Assembly (NCBI GenBank): GCA_017470145.1
Contig: JAFUFB010000003.1
Span: 186,001 to 250,000 of the forward strand
DNA length: 64,000 nt
Direction: 5' to 3'
From: Clostridia bacterium
GTDB lineage: Bacteria; Bacillota; Clostridia; Christensenellales; Aristaeellaceae
The translations under genes were made by a program, and so were the position numbers. The notes beneath the pieces are model-generated. The model saw nothing but the letters and a program-made list of their open reading frames with translations. It ran no database searches and had not been told where the DNA came from. Shown here in pieces: positions 27,221-36,609 of this stretch; position 1 is the first letter of the stretch; each line of letters opens with the position of its first letter.

Positions 27221-28148
27221 GATCGCCAATCGGGCAGTCATGTGCGAAGTGCTGAAGGAAGCGGCGGCGAAGGATCGGGACGTGGTGGTGCTGTGCAGCG
27301 ATAGCCGAGGTTCCGCTTCCCTGACCTCCTTTGCGGAGGAGTATCCGGCCCAGTTTGTGGAAATCGGCATCGCGGAGCAGAACCTGGTCAGCGTGGCGGC
27401 GGGCCTGGCCTCCTGTGGAAAGAAGGCCTTCGCGGTCAGCCCGGCCTCCTTCATCTCCACCCGCAGCTATGAGCAGTGCAAGGTGGATTGTGCTTATTCC
27501 AACACGAATGTCAAGCTGGTGGGCATCTCCGGCGGCGTCAGCTATGGTGCCCTGGGCATGACCCATCATTCCGCCCAGGATATCGCCGCCATGAGCGCCA
27601 TTCCGGGCATGCGGGTGTACCTGCCCAGCGACCGGCATCAGACCCGGAAGCTGTTTGAGGCCCTGCTGCAGGATCAGCAGACGGCCTATATCCGCCTAGG
27701 GAGAAACCCGGTGGAGGATGTGTACGAGGAAAACTGCGTTCCCTTTGAAATGAACAAGGCTACCGAAATTGCCCAGGGTAGCGATGTGCTGATCGTGGCC
27801 TGCGGGGAGATGGTGAAGCCGGCCAAGGAAGCGGCGGAGCTGCTGGCGAAGCAGGGGGTCTCCGCCGGTGTGCTGGATATGTACTGCATCAAGCCCCTGG
27901 ATGCGGAGGGTTTGCTGAAGGCGGCTGCTGGGAAGAAGCTGGTGGTTTCCGTGGAGGAGCACGCCCCCTTCGGCGGGCTGGGCAGCATGGTGGCGCAGGT
28001 GATTTCTGCCAATGATCCGAAGCGGGTCATCAACCTGGCTCTGCCGGACGCCCCGGTCATCACCGGAACCTCCCAGGAGGTGTTCCACCACTATGGCCTG
28101 GACGCGGAGGGGATTGCGAAAACCGTCTCCCAGGCGCTGGAGGGCTGA
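27213..28148 (+). CDS. Transketolase C-terminal subunit
   Basis: A 311-residue protein equal to the second half of transketolase: pyrimidine-binding domain (DVVVLCSDSRGSASL, FVEIGIAEQNLVSVAAGLAS, with the conserved Glu in GIAEQN) and C-terminal domain (VLIVACGEMVKPAKEAAELL). The ribosome site AAAGGAGGAGC lies in the end of the preceding gene. Translation of the two subunits should be coupled. The kinase gene starts 4 bp after its stop. Confidence 0.95.
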   Translation: MNKIANRAVMCEVLKEAAAKDRDVVVLCSDSRGSASLTSFAEEYPAQFVEIGIAEQNLVSVAAGLASCGKKAFAVSPASFISTRSYEQCKVDCAYSNTNVKLVGISGGVSYGALGMTHHSAQDIAAMSAIPGMRVYLPSDRHQTRKLFEALLQDQQTAYIRLGRNPVEDVYEENCVPFEMNKATEIAQGSDVLIVACGEMVKPAKEAAELLAKQGVSAGVLDMYCIKPLDAEGLLKAAAGKKLVVSVEEHAPFGGLGSMVAQVISANDPKRVINLALPDAPVITGTSQEVFHHYGLDAEGIAKTVSQALEG

Positions 28149-28151
28149 GGC

Positions 28152-29630
28152 ATGGCAAAGTATGTGCTGTCCGTGGACCAGAGCACCCAGGGCACCAAGG
28201 CGCTGCTGTTCAGCGAGCGGGGAGAGCTGCTGTGCCGGGCGGATCGGCCGCATCGGCAGATCACCAACGACCAGGGCTGGGTGGAGCACGACCCGGAGGA
28301 AATCTATGCCAATACCCTGGGCGTGATTCGCGACCTGGTGGAAAAGGCGGGGATTGACCGGAAGGATCTGGCGGTCATGGGCATCAGCAACCAGCGGGAA
28401 ACCTCCGTCTGCTGGCATCGGGAGACCCATCGGCCTGTGTGCAACGCCATCGTCTGGCAATGCGCCCGGGCCACGGAGCTATGCGCCGCCCTGGAAAAGG
28501 CTGGCTATGGAAATCTGGTTCGGCAGAAGACGGGCCTGCCCCTGTCCCCCTATTTCCCGGCGGCGAAGCTGAGCTGGATTTTTCAGCACGTGGAAGGCGC
28601 TGCGGAGGCGGCGAAGCAGGGGCAGCTGGCAGTGGGAACCATCGACAGCTGGCTGGTGTGGAAGCTGACGGGGGGAAAGCGGCATCAGACGGATTATTCC
28701 AATGCCTCCCGAACTCAGCTGTTCAACCTGCGGACCCTGGCTTGGGATCCGGAGCTGCTGGCCATCTTCGGCATTCCGGCTTCCTGCATGGCGGAGGTCA
28801 CGGATTCGGACGGGGACTTTGGCGAGACGGACCTGGAGGGCTGGCTGGATCATCCGATTCCCATCCGGGGCGTGCTGGGGGATTCCCATGGCGCGCTGCT
28901 GGGGCAGGGCTGCCTGCAGCCGGGGATGATCAAGGCCACCTATGGCACCGGATCCTCCATCATGATGAACATCGGGGAAAACCCTGCCTGGAGCGACCAG
29001 GGGGTGGTGACCTCCCTGGCCTGGAAGCTGGGGGGAAAGGTGAACTACGTGCTGGAGGGGAACATCAATTACACCGGCGCGGTCATCTCCTGGCTGAAAA
29101 ATGATTTGGGACTCATCTCCTCTCCCGGGGAGACGGAGGCCCTGGCCCGGGCGGCGTCTCCGGGGGATCGGACCTATCTGGTGCCCGCCTTTAGCGGGCT
29201 GGGGGCCCCCTACTGGGACAGCGAGGCCCGGGCGAGCCTGACGGGCATGTCCCGGTCCACGGGGAAGAATGAAATTGTCCGGGCAGCCCTGGATTGCATC
29301 GCCTATCAGATTACGGATATCGTGGAGGCCATGCGAAAGAGCGCGGGGATGCCCATCGGGGAGCTGCGGGTGGACGGCGGGCCCACGCGGAATGCCTATC
29401 TGATGCAGTTCCAAAGTGATCTATTGAACATTCCAGTTCGTGTGCCGGATCAGGAGGAGCTCAGCGGCATCGGCGCTGCCTACGCGGCGGGGCTGTCCGC
29501 AGGGATCTATGACGCATCCGTCTTCTCCCTCCTGAATCGGCTGGAATATACTCCCCAAATGGCGGCCGAGGATCGCCAGGCTAGGCTGGAAGGCTGGCAG
29601 GGCGCGGTGACCAGGACCCGCGGCAGATGA
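28152..29630 (+). CDS. FGGY-family carbohydrate kinase
   Basis: A 492-residue sugar kinase: phosphate motif SVDQSTQGTKALLF at the N-terminus, MGISNQRETSVCWH, second ATPase motif YGTGSSIMMNIGE and adenosine motif ELRVDGGPTRNAYLMQF. The sequence is nearest in style to the glycerol kinase/xylulokinase branch, but this does not fix the substrate. As last gene of the isomerase-transketolase operon it should phosphorylate the ketose produced by the isomerase. The resulting ketose phosphate would be cut by the split transketolase. This gene order matches the known transketolase route for D-apiose (isomerase, apulose kinase, two-subunit transketolase). Confidence 0.93.
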   Translation: MAKYVLSVDQSTQGTKALLFSERGELLCRADRPHRQITNDQGWVEHDPEEIYANTLGVIRDLVEKAGIDRKDLAVMGISNQRETSVCWHRETHRPVCNAIVWQCARATELCAALEKAGYGNLVRQKTGLPLSPYFPAAKLSWIFQHVEGAAEAAKQGQLAVGTIDSWLVWKLTGGKRHQTDYSNASRTQLFNLRTLAWDPELLAIFGIPASCMAEVTDSDGDFGETDLEGWLDHPIPIRGVLGDSHGALLGQGCLQPGMIKATYGTGSSIMMNIGENPAWSDQGVVTSLAWKLGGKVNYVLEGNINYTGAVISWLKNDLGLISSPGETEALARAASPGDRTYLVPAFSGLGAPYWDSEARASLTGMSRSTGKNEIVRAALDCIAYQITDIVEAMRKSAGMPIGELRVDGGPTRNAYLMQFQSDLLNIPVRVPDQEELSGIGAAYAAGLSAGIYDASVFSLLNRLEYTPQMAAEDRQARLEGWQGAVTRTRGR

Positions 29631-29687
29631 AAGAATGAATGGCATCTGCCCTGATCAGACGAGAGGAGGAAAAAATGTATCAGGGGC

Positions 29688-29716
29688 TTGACAAGCCGGA
29701 GTTTTTCCCGTATAGT
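29688..29716 (+). promoter_or_regulatory. Promoter of the sugar importer operon
   Basis: TTGACA (29688-29693), 17-bp spacer, TATAGT (29711-29716), about 65 bp before the binding-protein gene. No copy of the ATTTACTAAAT operator is seen here. Confidence 0.82.
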
Positions 29717-29778
29717 CATAAACAACAAACATATTTGGGCTGATTTCGCCCAGAACGGACAAAAGAAGGAGGTACCTC

Positions 29779-31359
29779 ATGAAAAGATTCCTTTCTATGC
29801 TGTTGGTTGCCTGTTTGGCACTTACCATGATCTTCAGCGTCAGCGGCCTGGCTGTGGCGGAAGATCTGCCCCGCCTGGAAAAGGCTGACGATGGCTCCGC
29901 CGCCGCCAAGGCTGCCCAGGACCGTATCGATTCCGGCAAGTATCCCACAGTGGTTATCGCATTCATGACCTGGGCCGGCCGCCTGCAGGGCACTGATCGG
30001 GTTGCGGAAAAGATGAGCGAGATTACCCGGGAGAAGATCGGCGTGAACGTGGAGCTCATGCCCATGGACTCCGCTTCCTATTCCCAGAACATGAACCTGA
30101 TGCTGGCCTCCGGCGAGCAGGTGGATCTGTTCAACGCTGTTTCCGTCGGCTTCATGCCCTGCTACAACAAGGGCTATCTGTACGACCTGGAAGAGGATGA
30201 CCTGCTGGCGACCTATGGCCAGGGCATCATCGACACCTTCACCTCCATCGAACTGGGTGGCTGCCGCGTGGGCGGAACCCTGTACGGCATCCCGGTGAAG
30301 AAGGACGACGCCTCCGGCAAGTTCGGCATCTCCATCCCCACCAAGTATCTGGACGAGATCGGCGTGGACTGGCAGTCCATGTACGCCAATCCGGAAGATG
30401 AAATCATCTACACCGATTTCGACTTCATCGAAGACACCTTCGCCAAGCTGCATGAGAAGTATCCGGACAAGGTGACCTTCTACACCGATCCCGGCAGCAC
30501 CGTTTCCCAGTGCCTGGCCATGGACTATCCCAGCGATATGTTCGGCGTGCTGCTGGATCCCACCAACAGCCTGGAGCTGAGCGATCTGTTCTCCAGCGAT
30601 ATGTATTATGAGCTGTGCGAGCGGTTCTACCGCTGGAACCAGAATGGCTGGATTTCTCCGGACGCCATCACCGAGACCAACGCCACCACCACCCAGGTAA
30701 AGGCTGGCAGCCTGTGCGCTTACAAGACCGCTACCAAGCCCGGCATCCGTCAGCAGGAATCCAACCTGTGCGGCACCCCCGTGGCCATCTTCCAGCTGGG
30801 CCCGGACTTCAAGGGCTCCAGCGCTTACAACACCATGCCCTGGGCCATGAACCAGAACACGGATGATCCCATCGCCGCCATGCAGGTGCTGAATCTGCTG
30901 TACACCGATCCTGACCTGGCCACCCTGATCTGCTGGGGCGAGGAAGGCAAGGAATGGCAGGAATCCGGCGATGGCCACATCAAGTTCGCCGAGGGCGTGG
31001 ATGCTCAGACCTCTGAATTCTACAACAACGTGAACTGGCAGATGCCTAACCAGTTCATCGCCCGCATCTGGGAAGGCGACAGCCTGGATCTGTGGGAGCG
31101 GATGCAGAACTGGAACGACAACGCGCTGACCAGCAAGGCCATGGGCTTTGTGTTCGACAACAGCGACGTGTCTGCCGAGTATACCGCCCTGACCAACGTA
31201 TACAACGAGTATCAGCGCCAGCTGGAGCTGGGCTTCCTGAATCCGGATGAAGGCATCCCGAAGATGGAAGAGCGGCTGAAGTCCGCCGGCCTGGAGGACT
31301 ACATCGCCGAGAAGCAGGCGCAGCTGAACGCCTGGGCCGAGGCCAACGGCATCCAGTAA
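29779..31359 (+). CDS. ABC importer substrate-binding protein (LipO-like, DUF3502 type)
   Basis: A 526-residue exported solute-binding protein of the large CUT1 class. The signal peptide (MKRFLSMLLVACLALTMIFS) ends near GLAVA; the only Cys in it is inside the hydrophobic core and no standard lipobox follows it, so whether it is a lipoprotein is doubtful. The mature part has the usual periplasmic-binding features (NLMLASGEQVDLFNA, NNVNWQMPNQFIARIWEGDS). AAGGAGG precedes ATG. A terminator-like hairpin between it and the permease genes suggests it is made in excess over them, as is usual. The ligand is probably an oligosaccharide. Confidence 0.92.
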   Translation: MKRFLSMLLVACLALTMIFSVSGLAVAEDLPRLEKADDGSAAAKAAQDRIDSGKYPTVVIAFMTWAGRLQGTDRVAEKMSEITREKIGVNVELMPMDSASYSQNMNLMLASGEQVDLFNAVSVGFMPCYNKGYLYDLEEDDLLATYGQGIIDTFTSIELGGCRVGGTLYGIPVKKDDASGKFGISIPTKYLDEIGVDWQSMYANPEDEIIYTDFDFIEDTFAKLHEKYPDKVTFYTDPGSTVSQCLAMDYPSDMFGVLLDPTNSLELSDLFSSDMYYELCERFYRWNQNGWISPDAITETNATTTQVKAGSLCAYKTATKPGIRQQESNLCGTPVAIFQLGPDFKGSSAYNTMPWAMNQNTDDPIAAMQVLNLLYTDPDLATLICWGEEGKEWQESGDGHIKFAEGVDAQTSEFYNNVNWQMPNQFIARIWEGDSLDLWERMQNWNDNALTSKAMGFVFDNSDVSAEYTALTNVYNEYQRQLELGFLNPDEGIPKMEERLKSAGLEDYIAEKQAQLNAWAEANGIQ

Positions 31360-31393
31360 GCTTGGCTTTTCGGAAGCTGTGAAAGACTGATTT

Positions 31394-31432
31394 CCGGGCA
31401 GGGAGAGCATTCCTTTCCCTGCCCGGTTTTCT
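31394..31432 (+). terminator. Attenuating hairpin between binding protein and permease genes
   Basis: CCGGGCAGGGA and TCCCTGCCCGG form an 11-bp perfect stem followed by TTTTCTT. It probably stops most transcripts after the binding-protein gene. Confidence 0.88.
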
Positions 31433-31447
31433 TGTGAGGTGAAAGAA

Positions 31448-32395
31448 ATGGCGAAAACTCGGGACAAATCTAAAATGTCCAAAGCCTGGCGTCAGGCGAC
31501 GCTGAAGAGGTCTATTCCCATTTACCTGATGGCGCTGCCGGGGCTGATCTATCTGTTCATCAACAACTATATGCCCATGCCCGGCATCATCCTGGCCTTC
31601 AAGAATTACAAGGCAAAGTTTGGCATCTACGGTTCCCCCTGGGCGGGATTAAAGAATTTCCAGTATCTATTCTCCACCCAGGACGCATTTATCATTACCC
31701 GAAACACCATCCTATACAACGTGGTGTTCATCATTGTGAACCTGATCTTCGCGGTGGGGGTGGCCATCATCCTGTCGGAGCTGACCCACAAGGTGAAGAA
31801 GGTCTATCAGTCCATCATCCTGCTGCCCTACCTGCTGTCCGCAGTAATCGTCAGCTATCTGGTGTATGCCTTCCTGTCCTCTGAAAACGGCTTCTTCAAT
31901 AACTCCATTTTGAAGCCCTTGGGGAAGGCTCCCATCGCCTGGTATCAGGAGCAGAAATACTGGCCCTTCATCCTGGTGTTCGTCAACCTGTGGAAGGGCA
32001 TCGGATACAACTGCATCATCTACCTTTCCACCATCATCGGCTTCGACCGCAGCCTGTATGAGGCGGCTTCCATCGACGGGGCCACCAAGTGGCAGCAGAT
32101 CACAAAGATCACCCTGCCGCTGCTAAAGCCGACGATCATCATGCTGACCCTGATGGCGGTTGGCCGGATTTTCTACTCCGACTTCGGTCTGTTCTATCAG
32201 GTGCCCCAGAACTCCGGCGCCCTGTATCCCGTGACCAACACCATCGATACCTATGTGTATCGCGGACTGCTACAGCTGGGCGACATCACCATGTCCGCCG
32301 CGGCGGGCGTGTATCAGAGCCTGGTGGGCTTTGTGCTGGTGCTGAGCGCGAACCTGCTGGTTCGCAAGCTGGACCCCGAAAACGCCCTATTCTGA
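31448..32395 (+). CDS. ABC sugar importer permease 1 (LplB-like)
   Basis: A 315-residue permease with six membrane segments and the CUT1 loop EAASIDGATKWQQITKITLP that contacts the ATPase (EAA motif). ATG at 31448 follows GAGGTGAAAGAA; the GTG three codons earlier is part of the ribosome site. It pairs with the next gene. No ATP-binding subunit is encoded here; such systems usually share a multitask ATPase (MsmK type) encoded elsewhere. Confidence 0.94.
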   Translation: MAKTRDKSKMSKAWRQATLKRSIPIYLMALPGLIYLFINNYMPMPGIILAFKNYKAKFGIYGSPWAGLKNFQYLFSTQDAFIITRNTILYNVVFIIVNLIFAVGVAIILSELTHKVKKVYQSIILLPYLLSAVIVSYLVYAFLSSENGFFNNSILKPLGKAPIAWYQEQKYWPFILVFVNLWKGIGYNCIIYLSTIIGFDRSLYEAASIDGATKWQQITKITLPLLKPTIIMLTLMAVGRIFYSDFGLFYQVPQNSGALYPVTNTIDTYVYRGLLQLGDITMSAAAGVYQSLVGFVLVLSANLLVRKLDPENALF

Positions 32396-32413
32396 GAAAG
32401 GAGGAAAGAACAC

Positions 32414-33304
32414 ATGAAACAGGAAAAAAGATTCCAGGTCTTTGGTCACATCGTGATGACCATCATCACCCTGTGTGCGGTTTTACCGCTGATTCTGCTG
32501 CTGATCTCCTCCTTTACGGATAATGACGTGCTGATTCGGAACGGTTACTCCTTCACCCCGGAGAAGCTCAGCGCTTACGCCTATGAGTACATCTTTACCA
32601 GCGGCAACTCCGTGGTGCATGCCTATGGCATCTCCATTGTGCTGACCATTGTGGGCACGCTGCTGGGCTTGACGATTACCACCCTGCTGGGCTATGCCCT
32701 GTCCAAATCCTTCCTGCCGGGGCGCGGCGTCATCACCTTCCTGGTGTTCTTCACCATGCTGTTTAACGGCGGCCTGGTGCCCACCTACATCAACTATTCC
32801 GATGTATTCGGCATCAAGAACACCTTCTGGGCGCTGCTGGTTCCCGGCCTGATGATGAACGCCTTCAACGTGCTGATGGTGAAATCCTACTTCGTTTCCA
32901 GCATCCCCGACGCGCTGCTGGAGGCGGCGTACATTGACGGCGCCACGGAAGGCCGCGCCTTCGTGCAGATCGCGCTTCCCCTGGCCAAGCCCATCATCGC
33001 CACCATCGGCATGTTCATCGGCATCGGCTACTGGAACGACTGGATGAACGGTTACATCTACCTGACCAAGCGGACGGACCTGTATTCCATCCAGAACCTG
33101 CTGAACCGGATGATTCAGAACATCCAATTCCTGATGCAGAATTCCAGCACCATTTCCAACGCCAACCAGGGCCTGGCCTCCATCCCCAGCGTGTCTGTCC
33201 GGATGGCCATGGCTGTGGTGGGCGTGCTGCCCATCGTCATCGTTTATCCCTTCATCCAGAACAACTTCGTCAAGGGCATCACCCTGGGCGGCGTCAAGGG
33301 ATAA
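32414..33304 (+). CDS. ABC sugar importer permease 2 (LplC-like)
   Basis: A 296-residue permease with six membrane segments. Its EAA loop is EAAYIDGATEGRAFVQIALP, and GYWNDWMNGYIYL and the C-terminal FVKGITLGGVKG are typical of LplC/YtcP-like partners. AAGGAGGAAAG precedes ATG. A terminator (33328-33354) follows, so the importer is a three-gene unit. Confidence 0.94.
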   Translation: MKQEKRFQVFGHIVMTIITLCAVLPLILLLISSFTDNDVLIRNGYSFTPEKLSAYAYEYIFTSGNSVVHAYGISIVLTIVGTLLGLTITTLLGYALSKSFLPGRGVITFLVFFTMLFNGGLVPTYINYSDVFGIKNTFWALLVPGLMMNAFNVLMVKSYFVSSIPDALLEAAYIDGATEGRAFVQIALPLAKPIIATIGMFIGIGYWNDWMNGYIYLTKRTDLYSIQNLLNRMIQNIQFLMQNSSTISNANQGLASIPSVSVRMAMAVVGVLPIVIVYPFIQNNFVKGITLGGVKG

Positions 33305-33327
33305 GCAAAAACGCAACTTCACAACCG

Positions 33328-33354
33328 AAAACCGCATCGCAAGGTGCGGTTTTC
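33328..33354 (+). terminator. Terminator of the importer operon
   Basis: AAAACCGCA and TGCGGTTTT pair around TCGCAAGG and are followed by C and TT; the A-tract also allows partial bidirectional use. Hydrolase genes start 27 bp later, so read-through is likely. Confidence 0.8.
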
Positions 33355-33380
33355 TTATCGAGACAGAGGAGAAAGGCAAT

Positions 33381-34997
33381 ATGGAGTTTTTGATTCGAAA
33401 GGATACCCCGGTCATTCCCCATCAGAAGCACTGGCAGTTCTGCGTGGGCTCCGGCCATGCGCTGCTGGCCCTGCGGACGGACTACACCCGGCAGCTGAAG
33501 TTCATCCATGATACCCTGGGCATTCAGCGGGTGCGGTTCCATGGCATCTTTGACGACGACATGCGGACCATCAACGACCTGAGCGATCTGTTCCCCATTC
33601 CCGGCGGAGAGCAGTTCAAGGAGTACAATTTCAATGCCTGCGGCGTGGCCTATGATAATGTGCTGGAGGCGGGGATGAAGCCCTTTGTGGAGCTTTCCTT
33701 CATGCCGAAGAAGCTGATGAACCGGGAGGAGGGTCGGCCTAAGGAGGGCATGTTCTTCTACAAGCCCATCGTGGTGCCCCCGGAGGAGGATGCAGCCTGG
33801 AAGGAGTATATTCAGGCATTCCTGCGGTTCCTGATCCATCGGTATGGCATCGAAGAAATCCGCACCTGGAGCTTCGAGGTCTGGAATGAACCGGACCTGC
33901 CCGTGGCCTTCTTCAACGGCACCCGGGAGGAGTATTTCCATCTGTATGAGGTGACGGCCCGGGCCATCAAGGAGATCGATGATCAAATTCCCGTGGGCGG
34001 CCCCTCCACCAGCGGCAGCAAATGGGTCAAATCCTTCCTGCGCTTCTGTGAGGAGCACCAGGTGCCGGTGGACTTCGTCTCCACCCATCAATACGCCGGG
34101 GATCCCCTGGGCGGCGTGGAGGATCAGGGAGATCCGAAAAACGACGAGGAAGCGGGCAAGGACGAAATTGGAAATGCCATGCGGGAGACCATGATGCGCC
34201 AGGCTCAGACCATGGGAGAGATCAAGGAAAAGACACTGCTCCATGGGTTCCGGCACTTCATGCCTGATAAATCCGAGACGACGGAGATCCCCAACGATGT
34301 GTTCATTCAGAACTCCGCCGTCGTCCGCCAGCAGGCGGGAGACAAGCCCTTGTATTACACGGAATGGAACGAGAATGCCGGCTTCTCCTCCTACACCAAC
34401 GATACCCGGAAGGTGGCGGCCTACGACGTGAAGACGGCCCTGGACGTGGCGGGAAACGTGGATGGATCCTCCATCTGGTGCTTCTCGGATATCTTTGAGG
34501 AGCTGCATCCCTTCCCGGAGGAATTCCATGGCGGGTTCGGCATGCTGACCCAAAGCGGCATTCCCAAGCCGGTGTACCATGCCATGAAGATGCTGGCGGA
34601 TGCGGGGGATCAGCGGCTGGATTTGGGCCAGGAGGCCACCCTGGGCGAAATCGGCATTGCGGCGTTCCAGCAGCCGGAGAGCACCCAGGTGCTGCTGTTC
34701 CGCCAGAAGATGAAGAACTTAGATCTGCCGAAGGAAAAGGCTGTGGTTTGCCTGGAGCTGGATGCGAAGCCGGGCAAGGTCACCCTGCGCCGGGTGGACG
34801 AGGATCATGGTAATCCCCTGAAGCTGTGGGAAGCCATGGGATGCCCGGTTTCCCTGAATCGCCAGGAGGTGGAGAAGCTGAAGCGGGACAGCGCGGTGAC
34901 GGAGGAAGCATGGCCCTTCACCTATGAAAACGGCCTGCTGAAGATTGAGGCGGAGCTGGGCGTGAACGACGTCTACTTCTTCCAGATCGAAAAGTAA
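33381..34997 (+). CDS. GH39-type glycoside hydrolase (beta-xylosidase/iduronidase fold)
   Basis: A 538-residue cytoplasmic protein (no signal peptide). The TIM barrel carries the acid/base Glu in SFEVWNEPDLP and the nucleophile Glu in LYYTEWNENAG, the clan GH-A arrangement of GH39. GRSS-type segments are absent. A C-terminal beta-sandwich (about 430-538) completes the usual GH39 shape. Family members cleave beta-xylosides, alpha-L-iduronides and other sugars, so the substrate is open. It would act on sugars after import. Confidence 0.88.
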   Translation: MEFLIRKDTPVIPHQKHWQFCVGSGHALLALRTDYTRQLKFIHDTLGIQRVRFHGIFDDDMRTINDLSDLFPIPGGEQFKEYNFNACGVAYDNVLEAGMKPFVELSFMPKKLMNREEGRPKEGMFFYKPIVVPPEEDAAWKEYIQAFLRFLIHRYGIEEIRTWSFEVWNEPDLPVAFFNGTREEYFHLYEVTARAIKEIDDQIPVGGPSTSGSKWVKSFLRFCEEHQVPVDFVSTHQYAGDPLGGVEDQGDPKNDEEAGKDEIGNAMRETMMRQAQTMGEIKEKTLLHGFRHFMPDKSETTEIPNDVFIQNSAVVRQQAGDKPLYYTEWNENAGFSSYTNDTRKVAAYDVKTALDVAGNVDGSSIWCFSDIFEELHPFPEEFHGGFGMLTQSGIPKPVYHAMKMLADAGDQRLDLGQEATLGEIGIAAFQQPESTQVLLFRQKMKNLDLPKEKAVVCLELDAKPGKVTLRRVDEDHGNPLKLWEAMGCPVSLNRQEVEKLKRDSAVTEEAWPFTYENGLLKIEAELGVNDVYFFQIEK

Positions 34998-35013
34998 GAG
35001 AGGGAGGATGATC

Positions 35014-36300
35014 ATGGGATTGCTGTATTATCAAGTGATACAAGTCACTGACTTTGGCCCCTATGTGACCAAGCTGGTGCTGGCCATGCCCCGGGAGGTG
35101 GAAGCCGCAGAGCTTTCCCCGGAGGCCTTCAGCGTGTATGTAACCATCCTGAACAAGGATGGCTCCCAGGTGGAAATGCCCAAGAGCTTCATTCAACGGG
35201 ATGAGTTCGTGCCCAGCCGGGGCTATCGCCCCGTCTGCGCCGCCTATCCCAGTGACCTGCGGGGCAACAGGGTAGAGGGAAAGAGCAGCTATGTGACGCT
35301 GGAGATGCCCTATGGCCCCATCTATAAATGCTCCTCCGCCCTGGCGGCCAATTTCAAGAACATCAATGGCCACGAAAGCTATACAGTTCGGGATTACCGG
35401 GTAACTATGGTAGGGACCGTGGGCGAGGGAGACAAGGCACTGCAGGGGCTGGTGTTTGATAAATCCGCGGGAGAATTCAACCCCCAGGCGGATCGATTCC
35501 TGACGGGGGTCTCCTGCCATCCGGAGCTGCCCATCCGCTATGGCTATTTCGTGCCGGAGAAGATAGAGGGCCCCAAGCCCCTGATCATCTTTTTGCATGG
35601 CGCGGGAGAGGGTGGACAGGATCTGCCCATCGCCTGGTCCGGCAACAAGGTGACGGAATTCACCGAGCCCTGGCTGCAGGAGAAGTTTGGCGGCGCCTTT
35701 GTGCTGGTCCCCCAATGCGACACCATGTGGCTGGACGACGGCAGCGGAAAGTATGGAAATTCCGGAAAATCTAAGTATACAGAAGCGCTGAAGGCCCTGA
35801 TCGACCAATTCCTGGACCGGTTCCCGGCAGTGATCGACCGGACGCGCATCTATCTGGGCGGGGATTCCAACGGTGGGTTTATGACCATGCGGATGCTGAT
35901 GAGCTATCCGGATTTCTTCACCGCGGCGTTCCCCATCTGTGAGGCCATGCTGGATGCCCGGATTACGGAGGAGGACATCGCTCATCTGAAGGAGATCCCC
36001 ATCTGGTTTACCCATGCGCAGAACGACCCCATCGTGAAGCCAGCGGATTATGCCCTGCCCACCTATCAGCGGCTGATGGCCGCCGGGGCCAAGAATTGCC
36101 ACATGACCTATTGGGAAAAGATTATGGACATTCACGCCGGGTTTAAAAACGAGCAGGGCGAGCCCTGGGAATACATGGGCCATTTCGCCTGGATTCCTGT
36201 GTTCAATGACGACTGCCGGGTGGATTTCGATGGCCAGCCCGTTTATTGGGAAGGAAAAGAGGTCACCTTGATGGAGTGGCTGGCGGCCCAGAAAAAGTGA
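35014..36300 (+). CDS. Alpha/beta-hydrolase esterase with N-terminal beta domain
   Basis: A 428-residue protein. Residues 1 to about 150 are a beta-sandwich; residues about 165-400 are an alpha/beta hydrolase of the feruloyl-esterase/prolyl-oligopeptidase type. Oxyanion region FLHGAGEGG, nucleophile Ser in YLGGDSNGGFM, Asp in FTHAQNDPIV and a His near the C-terminus (YMGHFAWIPVF) form the triad. There is no signal peptide. AGGGAGG sits seven bases before ATG at 35014. It could remove acetyl, methyl or feruloyl groups from imported oligosaccharides. It follows the GH39 gene by 16 bp. Confidence 0.83.
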   Translation: MGLLYYQVIQVTDFGPYVTKLVLAMPREVEAAELSPEAFSVYVTILNKDGSQVEMPKSFIQRDEFVPSRGYRPVCAAYPSDLRGNRVEGKSSYVTLEMPYGPIYKCSSALAANFKNINGHESYTVRDYRVTMVGTVGEGDKALQGLVFDKSAGEFNPQADRFLTGVSCHPELPIRYGYFVPEKIEGPKPLIIFLHGAGEGGQDLPIAWSGNKVTEFTEPWLQEKFGGAFVLVPQCDTMWLDDGSGKYGNSGKSKYTEALKALIDQFLDRFPAVIDRTRIYLGGDSNGGFMTMRMLMSYPDFFTAAFPICEAMLDARITEEDIAHLKEIPIWFTHAQNDPIVKPADYALPTYQRLMAAGAKNCHMTYWEKIMDIHAGFKNEQGEPWEYMGHFAWIPVFNDDCRVDFDGQPVYWEGKEVTLMEWLAAQKK

Positions 36301-36327
36301 ACAAAAACACGAAAGCGTAAACCTTTG

Positions 36328-36445
36328 ATCAGCCCGCGGAGGAGCGGGTATGGACGTAGACCTTGCCCCTGGGGAATGGTTCCCTGGGGGCAGTGGTCTA
36401 TCGTGATATAGAAACAAAGCATTTCCAGATCAATCAGGCGTCTGG
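36328..36445 (+). pseudogene. Remnant of a GH95 gene start
   Basis: The nucleotide sequence matches the beginning of the intact GH95 gene (about 46355-46470) with long exact runs such as TGCCCCTGGGGAATGGTTCC. In frame it reads QPAEERVWT, stop, TLPLGNGSLGAVVY and later KHFQINQ. A CAG to TAG change creates the stop and homology ends at about 36445. It is a dead fragment of a duplicated or displaced GH95 gene. The rest of 36301-36609 shows no gene; a weak TAGAAT -10 may precede the GH78 gene. Confidence 0.88.
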
Positions 36446-36609
36446 CCGGTGAAGTTGGAAATTCAGGGGAAGACTCCGGAAATAAGAGCGGGACAAAAAA
36501 ACACAGAGTTAATAAAATTGGTCAACGAGAATTGATCCATTCGGACATTCTTTTTTCGGGAAAATAGGATAGAATGGGCTTACCAGCAATAAAAACGGAG
36601 GAAGAAAGA

